From IMG/VR virus record IMGVR_UViG_3300037231_000280, positions 1 to 27,836 of that record: 27,836 nucleotides of DNA; one strand, given 5' to 3'. Source of the DNA: a virus. The notes under the pieces are model-generated. The model did no database searches. It was not told where the DNA came from and worked only from the letters and a program-made list of their open reading frames with translations. Of this stretch, positions 13,934-21,752 are shown piece by piece; position 1 is the first letter of the stretch; every line of letters starts with the position of its first letter. The position numbers and the translations under genes are program-made.

Positions 13934-14320
13934 CTACGGGGTGGGCGGTGGAGGGTTTGCAGCGTCCGGATCGGGCACAGGCATACTGTTATCCCATGCC
14001 TTGCTCAGCGCCACAAGGATCGGGATGATCGTATCGTTATCGACGAGGTCGAGAGCTTCTTCGAAGGGAAACTCCGGCTGATAGGCCAGCAGCGATGCGG
14101 CGAAGAGCACCCGCACATTGGAGAAGGTGCGATTCAGATAGACGCCCAGCAGGTTGACATCGTAGCCCTTGGAGCGGAGAACATCTTCGGCGTGGGCCAG
14201 CGACTTATGCTGGAACACCATCTTGTACTCTTTGCCTTGAATCGTGATGACGTAGAAGGGGAGCGTGGGGTCGGGGTCAGGGGTGACTGGGGCGATCGGG
14301 GTGGGCTTGCGGGGTGCCAT
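13934..14320 (-). CDS. Tail assembly chaperone (gpG-like)
   Basis: A 128-aa protein starting at the ATG at 14320 (AAGGA with 6-bp spacing); longer upstream extension has the Ser/Pro/Arg-rich look of noncoding frame. It follows the tail tube gene and precedes the T-frame, the fixed place of the lambda G-type chaperone. The N-terminus is Pro-rich, the middle is FYVITIQGKEYKMVFQ then a helical C-terminal region, ending in a Pro-rich run that overlaps the next frame. Position, length and the frameshift signal support the call. Confidence 0.65.
   Translation of the reverse strand: MAPRKPTPIAPVTPDPDPTLPFYVITIQGKEYKMVFQHKSLAHAEDVLRSKGYDVNLLGVYLNRTFSNVRVLFAASLLAYQPEFPFEEALDLVDNDTIIPILVALSKAWDNSMPVPDPDAANPPPPTP
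13952..13958 (-). other. Putative -1 ribosomal frameshift site
   Basis: The minus-strand heptamer AAACCCT, phased as A AAC CCT in the gpG-like frame, fits X XXY YYZ. It lies 16 nt before the gpG-like stop (13934-13936) and inside the stretch 13934-13988 where the gpT-like frame is open and in the -1 phase. Slippage would give a G-T fusion of about 254 residues. Confidence 0.55.
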
Positions 14321-14405
14321 GCGGTGTCCTTTGCGGTGAGGGAATTGGATGCGGTAGGTATAGTGCTGAGCGGCGGCGACCGCAAGCGCCGCCGCCCAGA
14401 CATTG

Positions 14406-14861
14406 CTAGGCGCCTTCGACGAAGGTCGCCGCGCCGATGACGGTGAGGCTGGTGGTGAAGGTGATGATCTTGGTCGGGTCGACATCATCGATCTCATAGC
14501 TGAGCACCCACGCGCTGCCGCTGAAGAGATCTCCCGTGGTCGATTGCCCGCCTACCAGGTTGACCGGAAGCTGCAGCCTCCAGAAGATGGGAACCTTCGG
14601 CACCGCCTGAAAGTTTGCGTAAAGAAGAGCCTGGCCGGGGTCCGTAGAGACGCGGTTTCCTTTGAGGGGGATGGTGCCGAGCTTCTGCAGCGTGGGGGCA
14701 ATCTCTTCCGTGACGCTTTGCAGGTTGGTGGTGGAGACGGTGCCGAGCTCGCCAGCCTTATACGGCGCACTGGTGATATCCCCGACAGGCAGGTAGGACC
14801 CGGTGGACGTGGTGCTGACCGAAAAGATCGCGCCTACGCCAGATTGAGCTTTGCTGGACAT
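14406..14861 (-). CDS. Major tail (tube) protein
   Basis: A 151-aa, beta-rich protein at the fixed place between tail completion and chaperone genes. The start MSSKAQSGVGAIFSVST, the PVGDITS segment and TVSTTNLQSVTEEIAP match the common tube protein N-terminus, and the ending TFTTSLTVIGAATFVEGA is typical of phage tail tubes (SxxGxxTF-like). It would stack into the non-contractile tail tube. The SD is AGGAG with 9-bp spacing. Confidence 0.75.
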   Translation of the reverse strand: MSSKAQSGVGAIFSVSTTSTGSYLPVGDITSAPYKAGELGTVSTTNLQSVTEEIAPTLQKLGTIPLKGNRVSTDPGQALLYANFQAVPKVPIFWRLQLPVNLVGGQSTTGDLFSGSAWVLSYEIDDVDPTKIITFTTSLTVIGAATFVEGA

Positions 14862-14920
14862 GGTTTGCTGCTCCTGTTACTACAAGATGCCGCGCCCTCG
14901 CGAGCAACGGGGTGATACGG

Positions 14921-15319
14921 TTAGGCGCCCTGAATGGCGAAATCGAAGTAAAACTCAGCCGAGCAGCGGAACTGCCGGGCGTCGTTATCAAAGTAGTCGA
15001 TGGGTTGAATCAGCCAGCAGTCCGCAATAATGAACCCGTTCGGCAGCGGGCCGTTGAAGCCGTTGAGGACACGGATGACAGCGTCACGAAGCGCATCCGC
15101 GACGTCATCCGTGGCCGCTCGAAAGTCCAACTGCACCCGACGCCGCTGCATGCCGGAGGTGCCGAAGATTGGCCACTGACTGCCGCCCACCACGTGAAAG
15201 GTGGTAGCGGGCAGCGCCGTATCCTGCGGCAGGATGATCGGAAACACCCTCGCGCCCTGCAGCGCCACCAGTGCCGGTGCGGTGGCAAGCAGTTGATAGA
15301 GGCCTATACGAAAGGACAT
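14921..15319 (-). CDS. Tail completion protein (DUF3168, SPP1 gp17-like)
   Basis: A 132-aa protein with start GLYQLLATAPALVALQGARVFP, centre RRRVQLDFRAATDDVADALRDAV and end FRCSAEFYFDF, a good fit to DUF3168, whose members cap the head-proximal end of the tail tube. It overlaps the upstream gene as TAATG and has GGGAG at 6-bp spacing. The neighbours (head closure upstream, tube downstream) agree. Confidence 0.8.
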   Translation of the reverse strand: MSFRIGLYQLLATAPALVALQGARVFPIILPQDTALPATTFHVVGGSQWPIFGTSGMQRRRVQLDFRAATDDVADALRDAVIRVLNGFNGPLPNGFIIADCWLIQPIDYFDNDARQFRCSAEFYFDFAIQGA

Positions 15320-15699
15320 TATTGGCTCCCGTCGATTTCAAGGCACATCAGGTGAAGCACCCGGTTGCGCTCCTGCACGTTGTCAATCACCTGCACCTGG
15401 AAGAGGCGCGCGCCGAAGACAACTTGCAGGCTGGCCGCCAGGGCAACCGCGGGCCCGGGATAGTCGATGCTTACCCTGTGCGTTACCTGCGCGGAGAATT
15501 GGCCGCTCTGATACGCCTGCTTCGCCGCCAGCGTGTCGATCGCAGCCATGCAACTCAGCAGCACCACTGGATCTGTTGCTGTTTGGCCACCGGTGGGGCC
15601 CGGCGTGGTGCTCACTTGCTGGATCTGAATGAAGTTGCGCTTAGCGCCGGCCGGTATGGAGATGGGGTTACGGTTGCGGTTTTGGGGATAGGACCACAT
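15319..15699 (-). CDS. Head closure / head-tail joining protein
   Basis: A 126-aa protein with the Phage_H_T_join pattern: short basic N-terminus, QIQQVSTTPGPTGG, YQSGQFSAQVTHRVSIDYPG (residues about 63-82) and a C-terminal FQVQVIDNVQERNRVLHLMCLEID. SPP1 gp16-type proteins close the head after packaging and dock the tail. It starts one base after the previous gene's stop, with AGGA upstream. Confidence 0.8.
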   Translation of the reverse strand: MWSYPQNRNRNPISIPAGAKRNFIQIQQVSTTPGPTGGQTATDPVVLLSCMAAIDTLAAKQAYQSGQFSAQVTHRVSIDYPGPAVALAASLQVVFGARLFQVQVIDNVQERNRVLHLMCLEIDGSQ

Positions 15700-16569
15700 T
15701 TACGCCGTCCTATTCCGGTAGAACTCCAGCATGTCTGCGACGATGCTGGGCGTGGGCATGTCGATAGATCCGCCCTGCTCAAACAGAAACTGCGTCATCA
15801 GCAGGATGGCGATGATGATGTTGCTAGGCACCTGCTGCCCAACCCAGACGTTATTAGCGGCCGAGGCCACAGCCGTGGTGGCTTCAGCAGTGAGCGTGGC
15901 CTGCCCATTGTTATCGACGGAGGCGATGGTGGTGGTAAGCGCTGCACCAGCAGCGCCGGCAGCCGGAACGCTGACAGCCTGCCCAACGTCTCCCTGGTCA
16001 AAGACGGGGCCAGTGAGGACCGCAGAGGAAGCAGCCATGGCCGCAGTTACGGGGCCACCATAGCCAGCTTTGAATTGGATCTGCACAGCGTTCGGCACCC
16101 AGCGCAGCGGCGGCCAGGGGGTCGCCCAGCGGGGCGAGAGGCGGGCTGGGCGCGTATCTGTACCAGGATCCAGCTGGTAGCCATACATGGGCTCGCTAAC
16201 GTTTGTTCCGTAGCTGGTGTCAAGCGCTAGTGGGCAGATATTGCCGTCTTCGTTGACATAGTTGAACGAGACGATGGACTGGAAAGGAGTGCGCGGCAGA
16301 AGGAACGCGCCAGGCTGCCCACGGTCCTCATACCGAAGATCACGCGGGGGCCAACCGTCACGCTGGTAAAGCCATGTGCTCGTGATGAAGCAGCTGCGCG
16401 TGTAGTTTTCGCAGTGGATCCGCGCTGCCGTCGCGAGATTGGTAATACGGGTGGTGAGCTGCGGGCCGTACACGTCATCGTCGGGGATAGTGAGGCCCAA
16501 CTGACTCGCGATCGCCTCCACATTCACCGGCTCTGCTACCGGGAGCGCAATGGGAATCAGCTCATTCAT
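15700..16569 (-). CDS. Head-tail connector (gp6-like) with an inserted domain
   Basis: A 289-aa connector; usual gp6-like connectors are about 100-210 aa. Residues 15-60 form the helical start (VEAIASQLGL...LTTRITNLATAARIHCENYTR), 85-170 the beta part with PRTPFQSIVSF and VQIQFKAGYGG, and 248-289 the C-terminal helices (VPSNIIIAILLMTQFLFEQ). Between AGYGG and VPSN lies an insertion of about 75 residues (173-247), rich in Ala/Thr/Val and resembling the beta module FxxxDVGxxVxVxGAGxxGxxLTTTI known from phage tail and carbohydrate-active proteins. It overlaps the previous gene by ATGA and has GGAG. It would form the ring below the portal. Confidence 0.75.
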   Translation of the reverse strand: MNELIPIALPVAEPVNVEAIASQLGLTIPDDDVYGPQLTTRITNLATAARIHCENYTRSCFITSTWLYQRDGWPPRDLRYEDRGQPGAFLLPRTPFQSIVSFNYVNEDGNICPLALDTSYGTNVSEPMYGYQLDPGTDTRPARLSPRWATPWPPLRWVPNAVQIQFKAGYGGPVTAAMAASSAVLTGPVFDQGDVGQAVSVPAAGAAGAALTTTIASVDNNGQATLTAEATTAVASAANNVWVGQQVPSNIIIAILLMTQFLFEQGGSIDMPTPSIVADMLEFYRNRTA

Positions 16570-16778
16570 GGGCGGCTCCGGCGGTGGCGCGTGGAAATAG
16601 CGGGGGTTGCAGGTGCGGCGGTGGGCGTGGCAGCGACTTCCGCAACCATAGCGGGCAATGGGGCCTCGAGACGCGGATCGGTAGCGCGGCCATCAGCGAG
16701 CATGGCCCAACCAGCTGCGGGGTCGACGAAGGCAATCTCACCCTTGCGCGGACCGTCTGTGAAGCGAATGCGGAGCAT
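16566..16778 (-). CDS. Small beta-rich protein of the head module
   Basis: A 70-aa protein from the ATG at 16778 (AGGGG, 4-5 bp upstream); a nine-residue longer start is less likely. The N-terminal half (MLRIRFTDGPRKGEIAFVDP then GWAMLADGRA) looks like a small SH3-like barrel; the C-terminal half is Ala/Pro-rich and basic. It resembles short proteins with a GPRKGE turn and a DGRA end often found between capsid and connector genes in phages. Role unknown. Confidence 0.6.
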   Translation of the reverse strand: MLRIRFTDGPRKGEIAFVDPAAGWAMLADGRATDPRLEAPLPAMVAEVAATPTAAPATPAISTRHRRSRP

Positions 16779-16823
16779 AAAACCCCTGAAAATCGGATAA
16801 AACAAGGGAAAAGAGACGATTTA

Positions 16824-16857
16824 GCCCCAAAACGGCCAGTTTCGACCGTTTTGGGGC
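16824..16857. terminator. Perfect 12-bp hairpin after the decoration gene
   Basis: GCCCCAAAACGG and CCGTTTTGGGGC form a perfect 12-bp stem with a 10-nt loop. It lies between the 166-aa structural gene and the next gene. No clean T-run follows on the minus strand, so it may be an attenuator, an mRNA-stabilising 3' end for the abundant head transcript, or a weak terminator. Confidence 0.5.
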
Positions 16858-16872
16858 GCATATCGCGGGTTA

Positions 16873-17373
16873 TTAGGTGGTAGCCGACGGTTGCTGCGAA
16901 CCAGGGTAGCTGAGGCCGGTGAGGATAGCCGAAGCTGCGACGTAATCCGCGTTGGTGCCGTCCGCGAAGGCGATCGCCAGATACTGAAGGCCAGCAGGCA
17001 GCTGATCCTCTTCAATGACGATGCCGACGAACGTATTCGCCGTGTTAGCCGGCGTGAAGCCCGCAGCGGTGGCGGAGTTGGCAGCGGATGGTCCCGTAAC
17101 CAGATCCAGCGTGTCTGCGGCATTGCCAGTGGTGCTCTTGGTGTAATACGTGAAGGGGATGGCCGTCGCACCCGCGCCAGCATTGTTCGAAGCAGCCAAC
17201 AGGGTGAGTGCACCCTCAGCAGCGGCCAGCGCGCCGATGTTGATCAGGATGTTCGCCTTTGCGGCAGTCTTCAGGTTGAAATACGTGGACGTTACGCCGC
17301 CGCTGATGCTGCCCGGCGAGAGGATCTGTACAACGTGACCCTCTTCGAAGATGTTGAATCCGCGTGCTCCCAT
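16873..17373 (-). CDS. Probable capsid decoration / head-associated protein
   Basis: A 166-aa, Ala/Thr-rich, beta-type protein with no charge clusters or TM segment, placed directly after the major capsid gene and with a perfect SD (AAGGAG, 7-bp spacing), so probably highly translated. Two parts stand out: MGARGFNIFEEGHVVQIL at the start and GIVIEEDQLPAGLQYLAIAF near the end. I do not recognise a named family. Position and composition suggest a head decoration protein. Confidence 0.5.
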   Translation of the reverse strand: MGARGFNIFEEGHVVQILSPGSISGGVTSTYFNLKTAAKANILINIGALAAAEGALTLLAASNNAGAGATAIPFTYYTKSTTGNAADTLDLVTGPSAANSATAAGFTPANTANTFVGIVIEEDQLPAGLQYLAIAFADGTNADYVAASAILTGLSYPGSQQPSATT

Positions 17374-17468
17374 GGTGAATCTCCTTCGGTCGCATGGACC
17401 GCGTGAACAGCGAGGCCGACACTATGCGACCTCGCTGCGGGTTGAGTTGTGAGCTACGAGAGCAGGGC

Positions 17469-18755
17469 TTAGCGGCTCTGCAAGGCAACGAAGGAGCTGA
17501 GCGCCTGCGACCCATTGAGCGGGGTGAGCGGTGCGCGCCACTTCGGCTTGCCATCGTTGCGCATCATCCAGCGGAACGCCGTCTGCCCCGTGAGGAACTG
17601 GACGTGAATCGAGGAATCCGCGCGAATGCCAGAGCGCTCGCCGATCAGGTACTCGTCCATATCCGCCAGCACAATGTCGCCGGTGGTAGAGAGCGAAGAC
17701 GCCTGCTCGATCGGGATGACCGGGTGGCCGAGGATCTTGCCATACTGGCCGTTGACGTTGCTGCCGGTGCCAGGCTGCACATACAGCGCGACCGCCGTGC
17801 CAGCTTCACCAGGGATGGTGAGCTGGTACAGCTGCTGTTCGCAGTTCTGGTTGATGAACCACGCAGCATTCTTGCGGCTGGTGGCTATCAGAGCCGCATG
17901 CATGTTCAGCACGTTGCTGGTGCTGATCGTGCCCGTGGCCTGGCCGGAATCCTTGTTCACGGTGACGAGTGCCGGCGAGTTCATGATGCCCAGGAACTGG
18001 CCTGCGCCGGTACCGGAGAAACACTCCAGGTCAAGCTGGAAGGCCATCGCCTTGGGGAACGTCTTGGAAGCCCAGGCATTGAGCGCGTCAGTGTCTTCCA
18101 TCAGCTCTTCGGTCGCATACAGCAGCCCGATCAGCTTCTGATTGATCAGCTCCAACATACCGAAGTTCGGCTTGCTGGAGACATAATTGCCAGCTTCCGC
18201 CTCGCGATATACCTGGATACCGCCGTACCGGAAACCGGCCGCGCGGCTGTTTTCGTTCAGCACCGGGCGCGTCATCCGGGAAGACTTCATCGGCGTGCGA
18301 TCTGCACGGCCAGAGACCAAGCCTTCATCCCAGACGCGCTCGATCACTTCCAGATTCTGCTCTACCGGGACCAGGAATCCGCCATCGGTGTCCGACGTTT
18401 CGCTCGAACCCAGCGCAGCCTGCAGGCGGGGATCCGCAACGTGACCGCCGCGAATCGTCTGCTGCTTCACTGCGCCAAGGAACTCTCCGAAATGCTTGAA
18501 GGGCTTATCCTCCGCGCGATTCTTGCCTACTTCGATGCTGACGACGCCAGCAGCAGGAGCGGTGCGAGCAGCGGCATTGAGCGCTTCCTTGGTTTCGATC
18601 TGCGCGTCATAATCCTTTACTTCCGCGAGCAGGCCTTTGATCTTGGCGGATTCCTCCGCCGTGTGCGCGCGATTCTCACGCTCGGTAAGGGCGTCGATGG
18701 CCGTGGCCGAGGCGTGAGCCTCATGCCGCAGCTGCTTCAACTGTGCAAGTGTCAT
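17469..18755 (-). CDS. Major capsid protein, HK97 fold
   Basis: A 428-aa protein starting at the ATG at 18755 (GGAGGGGAGCT upstream, strong SD); the reading frame extends further upstream but the extra 49 residues look noncoding and cross a hairpin. Residues 1-65 are a charged coiled coil (ALTERENRAHTAEESAKIKG), the usual delta-domain scaffold that the protease removes; the mature part begins near SDTDGGFLVPVE and contains the HK97-type sequence GGFLVP...LINQKLIGLLYATEELMED and QYGKILGHPVIP. Ending RNDGKPKWRAPLTPLNG is typical of this family. It assembles the icosahedral shell. Confidence 0.9.
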   Translation of the reverse strand: MTLAQLKQLRHEAHASATAIDALTERENRAHTAEESAKIKGLLAEVKDYDAQIETKEALNAAARTAPAAGVVSIEVGKNRAEDKPFKHFGEFLGAVKQQTIRGGHVADPRLQAALGSSETSDTDGGFLVPVEQNLEVIERVWDEGLVSGRADRTPMKSSRMTRPVLNENSRAAGFRYGGIQVYREAEAGNYVSSKPNFGMLELINQKLIGLLYATEELMEDTDALNAWASKTFPKAMAFQLDLECFSGTGAGQFLGIMNSPALVTVNKDSGQATGTISTSNVLNMHAALIATSRKNAAWFINQNCEQQLYQLTIPGEAGTAVALYVQPGTGSNVNGQYGKILGHPVIPIEQASSLSTTGDIVLADMDEYLIGERSGIRADSSIHVQFLTGQTAFRWMMRNDGKPKWRAPLTPLNGSQALSSFVALQSR

Positions 18756-18868
18756 AGCTCCCCTCCATGGGGTTTTCGGGTTGAAGGGCGAGCGCCACAG
18801 CCAACTGCCATCGGGCAGCCAGCGAACGCACACGATCGGCAACGCAGAACGCGCCGAAGGGATTGGCA

Positions 18869-18904
18869 AAGTGAAAGGCCCCGCATCGGCGAGGCCTTTC
18901 ACTT
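18869..18904. terminator. Terminator-like hairpin between protease and capsid genes
   Basis: GTGAAAGGCC (18871-18880) pairs with GGCCTTTCAC (18893-18902), and GC/GC in the loop region extend the stem. On the minus strand it is followed by TTTGCC, so the T-run is weak. It stands in the 163-bp gap before the capsid gene; apart from it and the capsid SD I see nothing else in 18756-18918. Confidence 0.55.
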
Positions 18905-18918
18905 GAACTTTTGGGAAT

Positions 18919-20058
18919 CTACTTCGCCGCGGTTAGCTGCAACCTCAACCGCGTGGTGGCCGTGTCGGCTTTCGCCTTCGTTGCCTTCGCCGCCATGTCA
19001 CAGGTGCAACCGTCGCAGTCGCAGCCGTCATGAGTGCAGCCGTCGCAATCGCCGCCCTCGCAGGAATCACAGGTGCAAGTGCAGTCGACGGAGCCCGATG
19101 AATCGTCAGCCTTCGCGGCGCCGAGCTGCGGCACGATGGTGTGCGCCTGGGCAAACTTGCCATCGGCCTCCATCGACATGCTACTGGGGTCCATCTTGAC
19201 ACCGAATCGCGCCAGCACCGAGTCAAATGTGCCGATGGAATCAGCCATGCCGATGCTCACCGCATCCTTAGCCGTGAAAACCTTGCCCTGGCCAAAACTC
19301 TGGTGCACTTTCGCTTGGCTGATCTTGCGGCCAGAGGCAACGGCTTTCTCAAACATCTCCCCGAAGCTGTTGACCATGTTCTGCAGGTCGGCCCGCGCAG
19401 TATCAGAAAGCGGCTCGTAATTGTTGCCGGCAGTCTTGTTTTCGCCAAAGCTGATCAGCGTCACCTTCACGCCGATGTCTTCGAGCATCTTCGAATCATC
19501 TTCATGCGCGCAATAGACGCCGACTGAGCCCGTCAGCGAACTGGGACTCACCACCACTTCAGAACAGCTGGCCGCGATGTAATATGCGGCCGACGCGCAG
19601 AGGCAATTTGAAACCGCGATGACTTGCTTCTTCGACCGCGCTCCACGAATCTCGCTGGCGAGCTCGTCGACGCCTTCGACGGTGCCCCCGGGCGAATCGA
19701 CATCGATCACAATGGCCTGCACGTTAGGATCATTCACCGCCTGCCGGAACTGCTGCAGGAACTTCGCCGTGGAAGTAGCCGTTGGGCCGCTTATGTCGCC
19801 CATGGCGCTGCCACGATGCAGAATGAGGCCGTAGAGCGGCAGAACAGCAACTGCGCCCTTGCTGGACGAAGAGACCTTCTGCGCGCGAGCAGCGGTGACA
19901 GCGGACTGCCCCTGGATTCCGGCCAGCGTCTCCGCCTCAACGGCTTTACCCTCAGCCTTGAGTTGGAGGAAGGCCATGATGGCTTCGAGCTTTTCGGGCT
20001 GGATGGCCCAGAGTTGCGACCGCATCGCGTGACGAATTGCGCTGTATGCCTTGCTCAT
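18919..20058 (-). CDS. Head maturation protease, S49 (SppA-like), with Cys-rich tail
   Basis: A 379-aa protein that overlaps the portal stop by ATGA. Residues 70-285 fit the S49 (signal peptide peptidase A) fold used by some phages as prohead protease: VIDVDSPGGTVEGVDEL (118-134), nucleophile S156 in CASAAYYIA, SLTGSVGVY (174-182) and general-base Lys K208 in FGENKTAGN. It would cleave the capsid delta-domain and itself. The odd part is the C-terminal tail: residues 326-353 hold ten cysteines (C326, 328, 330, 333, 338, 341, 346, 348, 351, 353) with Asp and Gly between, then a basic Ala/Lys/Thr-rich end. This looks like a metal-binding tail and I know no close parallel in prohead proteases. 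Confidence 0.85.
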   Translation of the reverse strand: MSKAYSAIRHAMRSQLWAIQPEKLEAIMAFLQLKAEGKAVEAETLAGIQGQSAVTAARAQKVSSSSKGAVAVLPLYGLILHRGSAMGDISGPTATSTAKFLQQFRQAVNDPNVQAIVIDVDSPGGTVEGVDELASEIRGARSKKQVIAVSNCLCASAAYYIAASCSEVVVSPSSLTGSVGVYCAHEDDSKMLEDIGVKVTLISFGENKTAGNNYEPLSDTARADLQNMVNSFGEMFEKAVASGRKISQAKVHQSFGQGKVFTAKDAVSIGMADSIGTFDSVLARFGVKMDPSSMSMEADGKFAQAHTIVPQLGAAKADDSSGSVDCTCTCDSCEGGDCDGCTHDGCDCDGCTCDMAAKATKAKADTATTRLRLQLTAAK

Positions 20059-21743
20059 TTCGCTCCTTCAACTACAAGTGTGGCGAGCTTTACCGGCTCG
20101 CTGGCTGCGATGGTGTCAATCCAGACCTGTGCGCCGGTTGAAAATTCGTCGTCTTCATCTTCGAGCAACATGGTTAGGTGCTGAGCCCGGTTGTCACAGC
20201 CCACCTTGACCGCGAGCTGCGTGGCGGCGTCCAGCATCGGGAAGACGCCCAGGACGAAGCGCACCTGCTCGGCATAGAACTCGCCGACCTGGAAGCCGTT
20301 GGCCTCTTGCTCAATCAGCCGTTTGACGCCGCTTACCTCGCGACGCACGCAGCGATCGGCCGAGGCCGAAGCCATGAGCGTGAGACGTGCCGTTGCGGCT
20401 GCATCGCCGCCGCTGCCCGTCTCATCCGCCTGATCGTCGCCCTCATCTGCCGAGCCGTCTTTGCCATCCTTGCCAGGGCTGCCCGACTTACCACCGAAGC
20501 CACCGCCCTGCGGCTGGCCGCTGGTGAGCTGCTTCAACGGTGCCCAGTTGACCGGACGCCAGTAGTTTGAGCCCACGCCGTCCGCGATGGGGTTCATATC
20601 CTCCAGCTCGCGCACATCATCCTGCGACATCCAGCCGTCGCCGATCGCGACATGATAGGCCGCGAAGCGGCTGGCAGTATCGCCACGCAGCAGCGATGCG
20701 AGCGATGCCTTCGCATAATAGCGGGTGGTGGTGAGCAGATCCCGTTGGATTGCCTGCTCCCACATGATCGCCATGGGAAGAACGCTCTGCACGGCGTTCA
20801 TGATGTTGAACTGCTCGACTGAGGCGTAGGTGGCCGCCTTACCGGCGTCTACGCCAACCAGGTGAGGCAGGACATTGAAGATGGTGCAGATCTCAACCTG
20901 CGAGGCCTTATGGCCTTCTATCAGCTGCGCATCGACCGGCGTAACGCCCAGGGCTTTGATATCCGCGCCGCTTGGCAGTACCGCAATCTTGCCGCGATTC
21001 GCTCCAGTTCCGCCCGACTGCAGGTTATCCCGGAAGAGCTTCTCATCGTCCTTCGTCTTGAAACTGGTGCCGGTGACCACCCATCCGGTACGCGCATCGT
21101 TCTTGAGAAACCGCGCGATATAATCCTGCCGCGCCAGGGCGACGCCGAGTGCATCCAGCGCCATGCTGATCCGCGATTGACCAACGGCCATCACATCGCA
21201 GAAGTCGCGGAGATGAAATACCTCTTCCTGCAGCAGCACGCGATCAATGTCCGTGAGTGGATCGCGATAGACGTACCGCAGATCGCCGGTCGCCTTGATG
21301 ATCTCTACCTTGACACGATCCGGGTGCAGCGGCACCAACTCTTCCAGAAAGCCATTCCCGTCGAAGAACTTCTCCGCATAAGCGTTGCCGCGGAGCTCGA
21401 CGTGCCCCTGCATCATCGTCTTGAACTCATACGCCGTCTGCCAGCGGTTGGGCTGGTAGTAGAGGATCTTATACAGCGGATGGCTGGTGACGATGCGCTT
21501 GCCGCCCTTGGGGCTGTCCGTGTAGATCTTGAACGGCAGCATCGCAAGCTGCCGAGACTTGGCGGAGACACATGCGATGACCGTGCTGAGGCGCTTAGAC
21601 GATTCCGGCGTGACGCGCATACCGGCGCTTGAGCTGTGACCACCTGCGGCCTCATACCAATAGTTATCCCAGGGCGCAGGCGCACCGCTGACATCGGCGC
21701 GCAATTGGAACGCGCCCTCGAAAATACCAGAGATCAGCTTCAA
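20055..21743 (-). CDS. HK97-type portal protein with C-terminal extension
   Basis: A 562-aa protein. The core (about 40-405) has the HK97 portal pattern: TPESSKRLSTVIACVSAKSR, LPFKIY (69-74), HPLYKIL, FKTMMQGHVELRGNAYAE, LVPLHPDRV, VFHLRDF, QVEICTIFNVLPHLVG (282-297) and the late YNPI-like stretch LEDMNPIADG. Residues 410-450 are a Gly/Asp-rich linker containing the collagen-like GSPGKDGKDG, followed by an extra 110-residue helical domain. It starts with TTG at 21743 after the stop-embedded SD (TAAGG), 7 bp upstream. The portal is the dodecamer at the DNA-entry vertex. The gene overlaps the protease gene. Confidence 0.9.
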   Translation of the reverse strand: MKLISGIFEGAFQLRADVSGAPAPWDNYWYEAAGGHSSSAGMRVTPESSKRLSTVIACVSAKSRQLAMLPFKIYTDSPKGGKRIVTSHPLYKILYYQPNRWQTAYEFKTMMQGHVELRGNAYAEKFFDGNGFLEELVPLHPDRVKVEIIKATGDLRYVYRDPLTDIDRVLLQEEVFHLRDFCDVMAVGQSRISMALDALGVALARQDYIARFLKNDARTGWVVTGTSFKTKDDEKLFRDNLQSGGTGANRGKIAVLPSGADIKALGVTPVDAQLIEGHKASQVEICTIFNVLPHLVGVDAGKAATYASVEQFNIMNAVQSVLPMAIMWEQAIQRDLLTTTRYYAKASLASLLRGDTASRFAAYHVAIGDGWMSQDDVRELEDMNPIADGVGSNYWRPVNWAPLKQLTSGQPQGGGFGGKSGSPGKDGKDGSADEGDDQADETGSGGDAAATARLTLMASASADRCVRREVSGVKRLIEQEANGFQVGEFYAEQVRFVLGVFPMLDAATQLAVKVGCDNRAQHLTMLLEDEDDEFSTGAQVWIDTIAASEPVKLATLVVEGAK

Positions 21744-21752
21744 TTCCCCGCC

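Noticed and set aside
15271-16230. A 319-codon plus-strand frame opposite head-tail genes
   Set aside because: Mirror frame of two well-recognised minus-strand genes, with the Arg/His-rich composition of antisense frames.
18756-18902. Longer start of the capsid gene
   Set aside because: The additional residues pass through a hairpin and have no family resemblance, while the ATG at 18755 has a strong SD and begins the usual coiled-coil.
17394-19199. A 601-codon plus-strand open frame opposite the capsid and protease genes
   Set aside because: It is the shadow of GC-rich coding on the minus strand. It is Arg/Leu/Ala-rich without motifs and would cross the 18869-18904 hairpin and the capsid SD.
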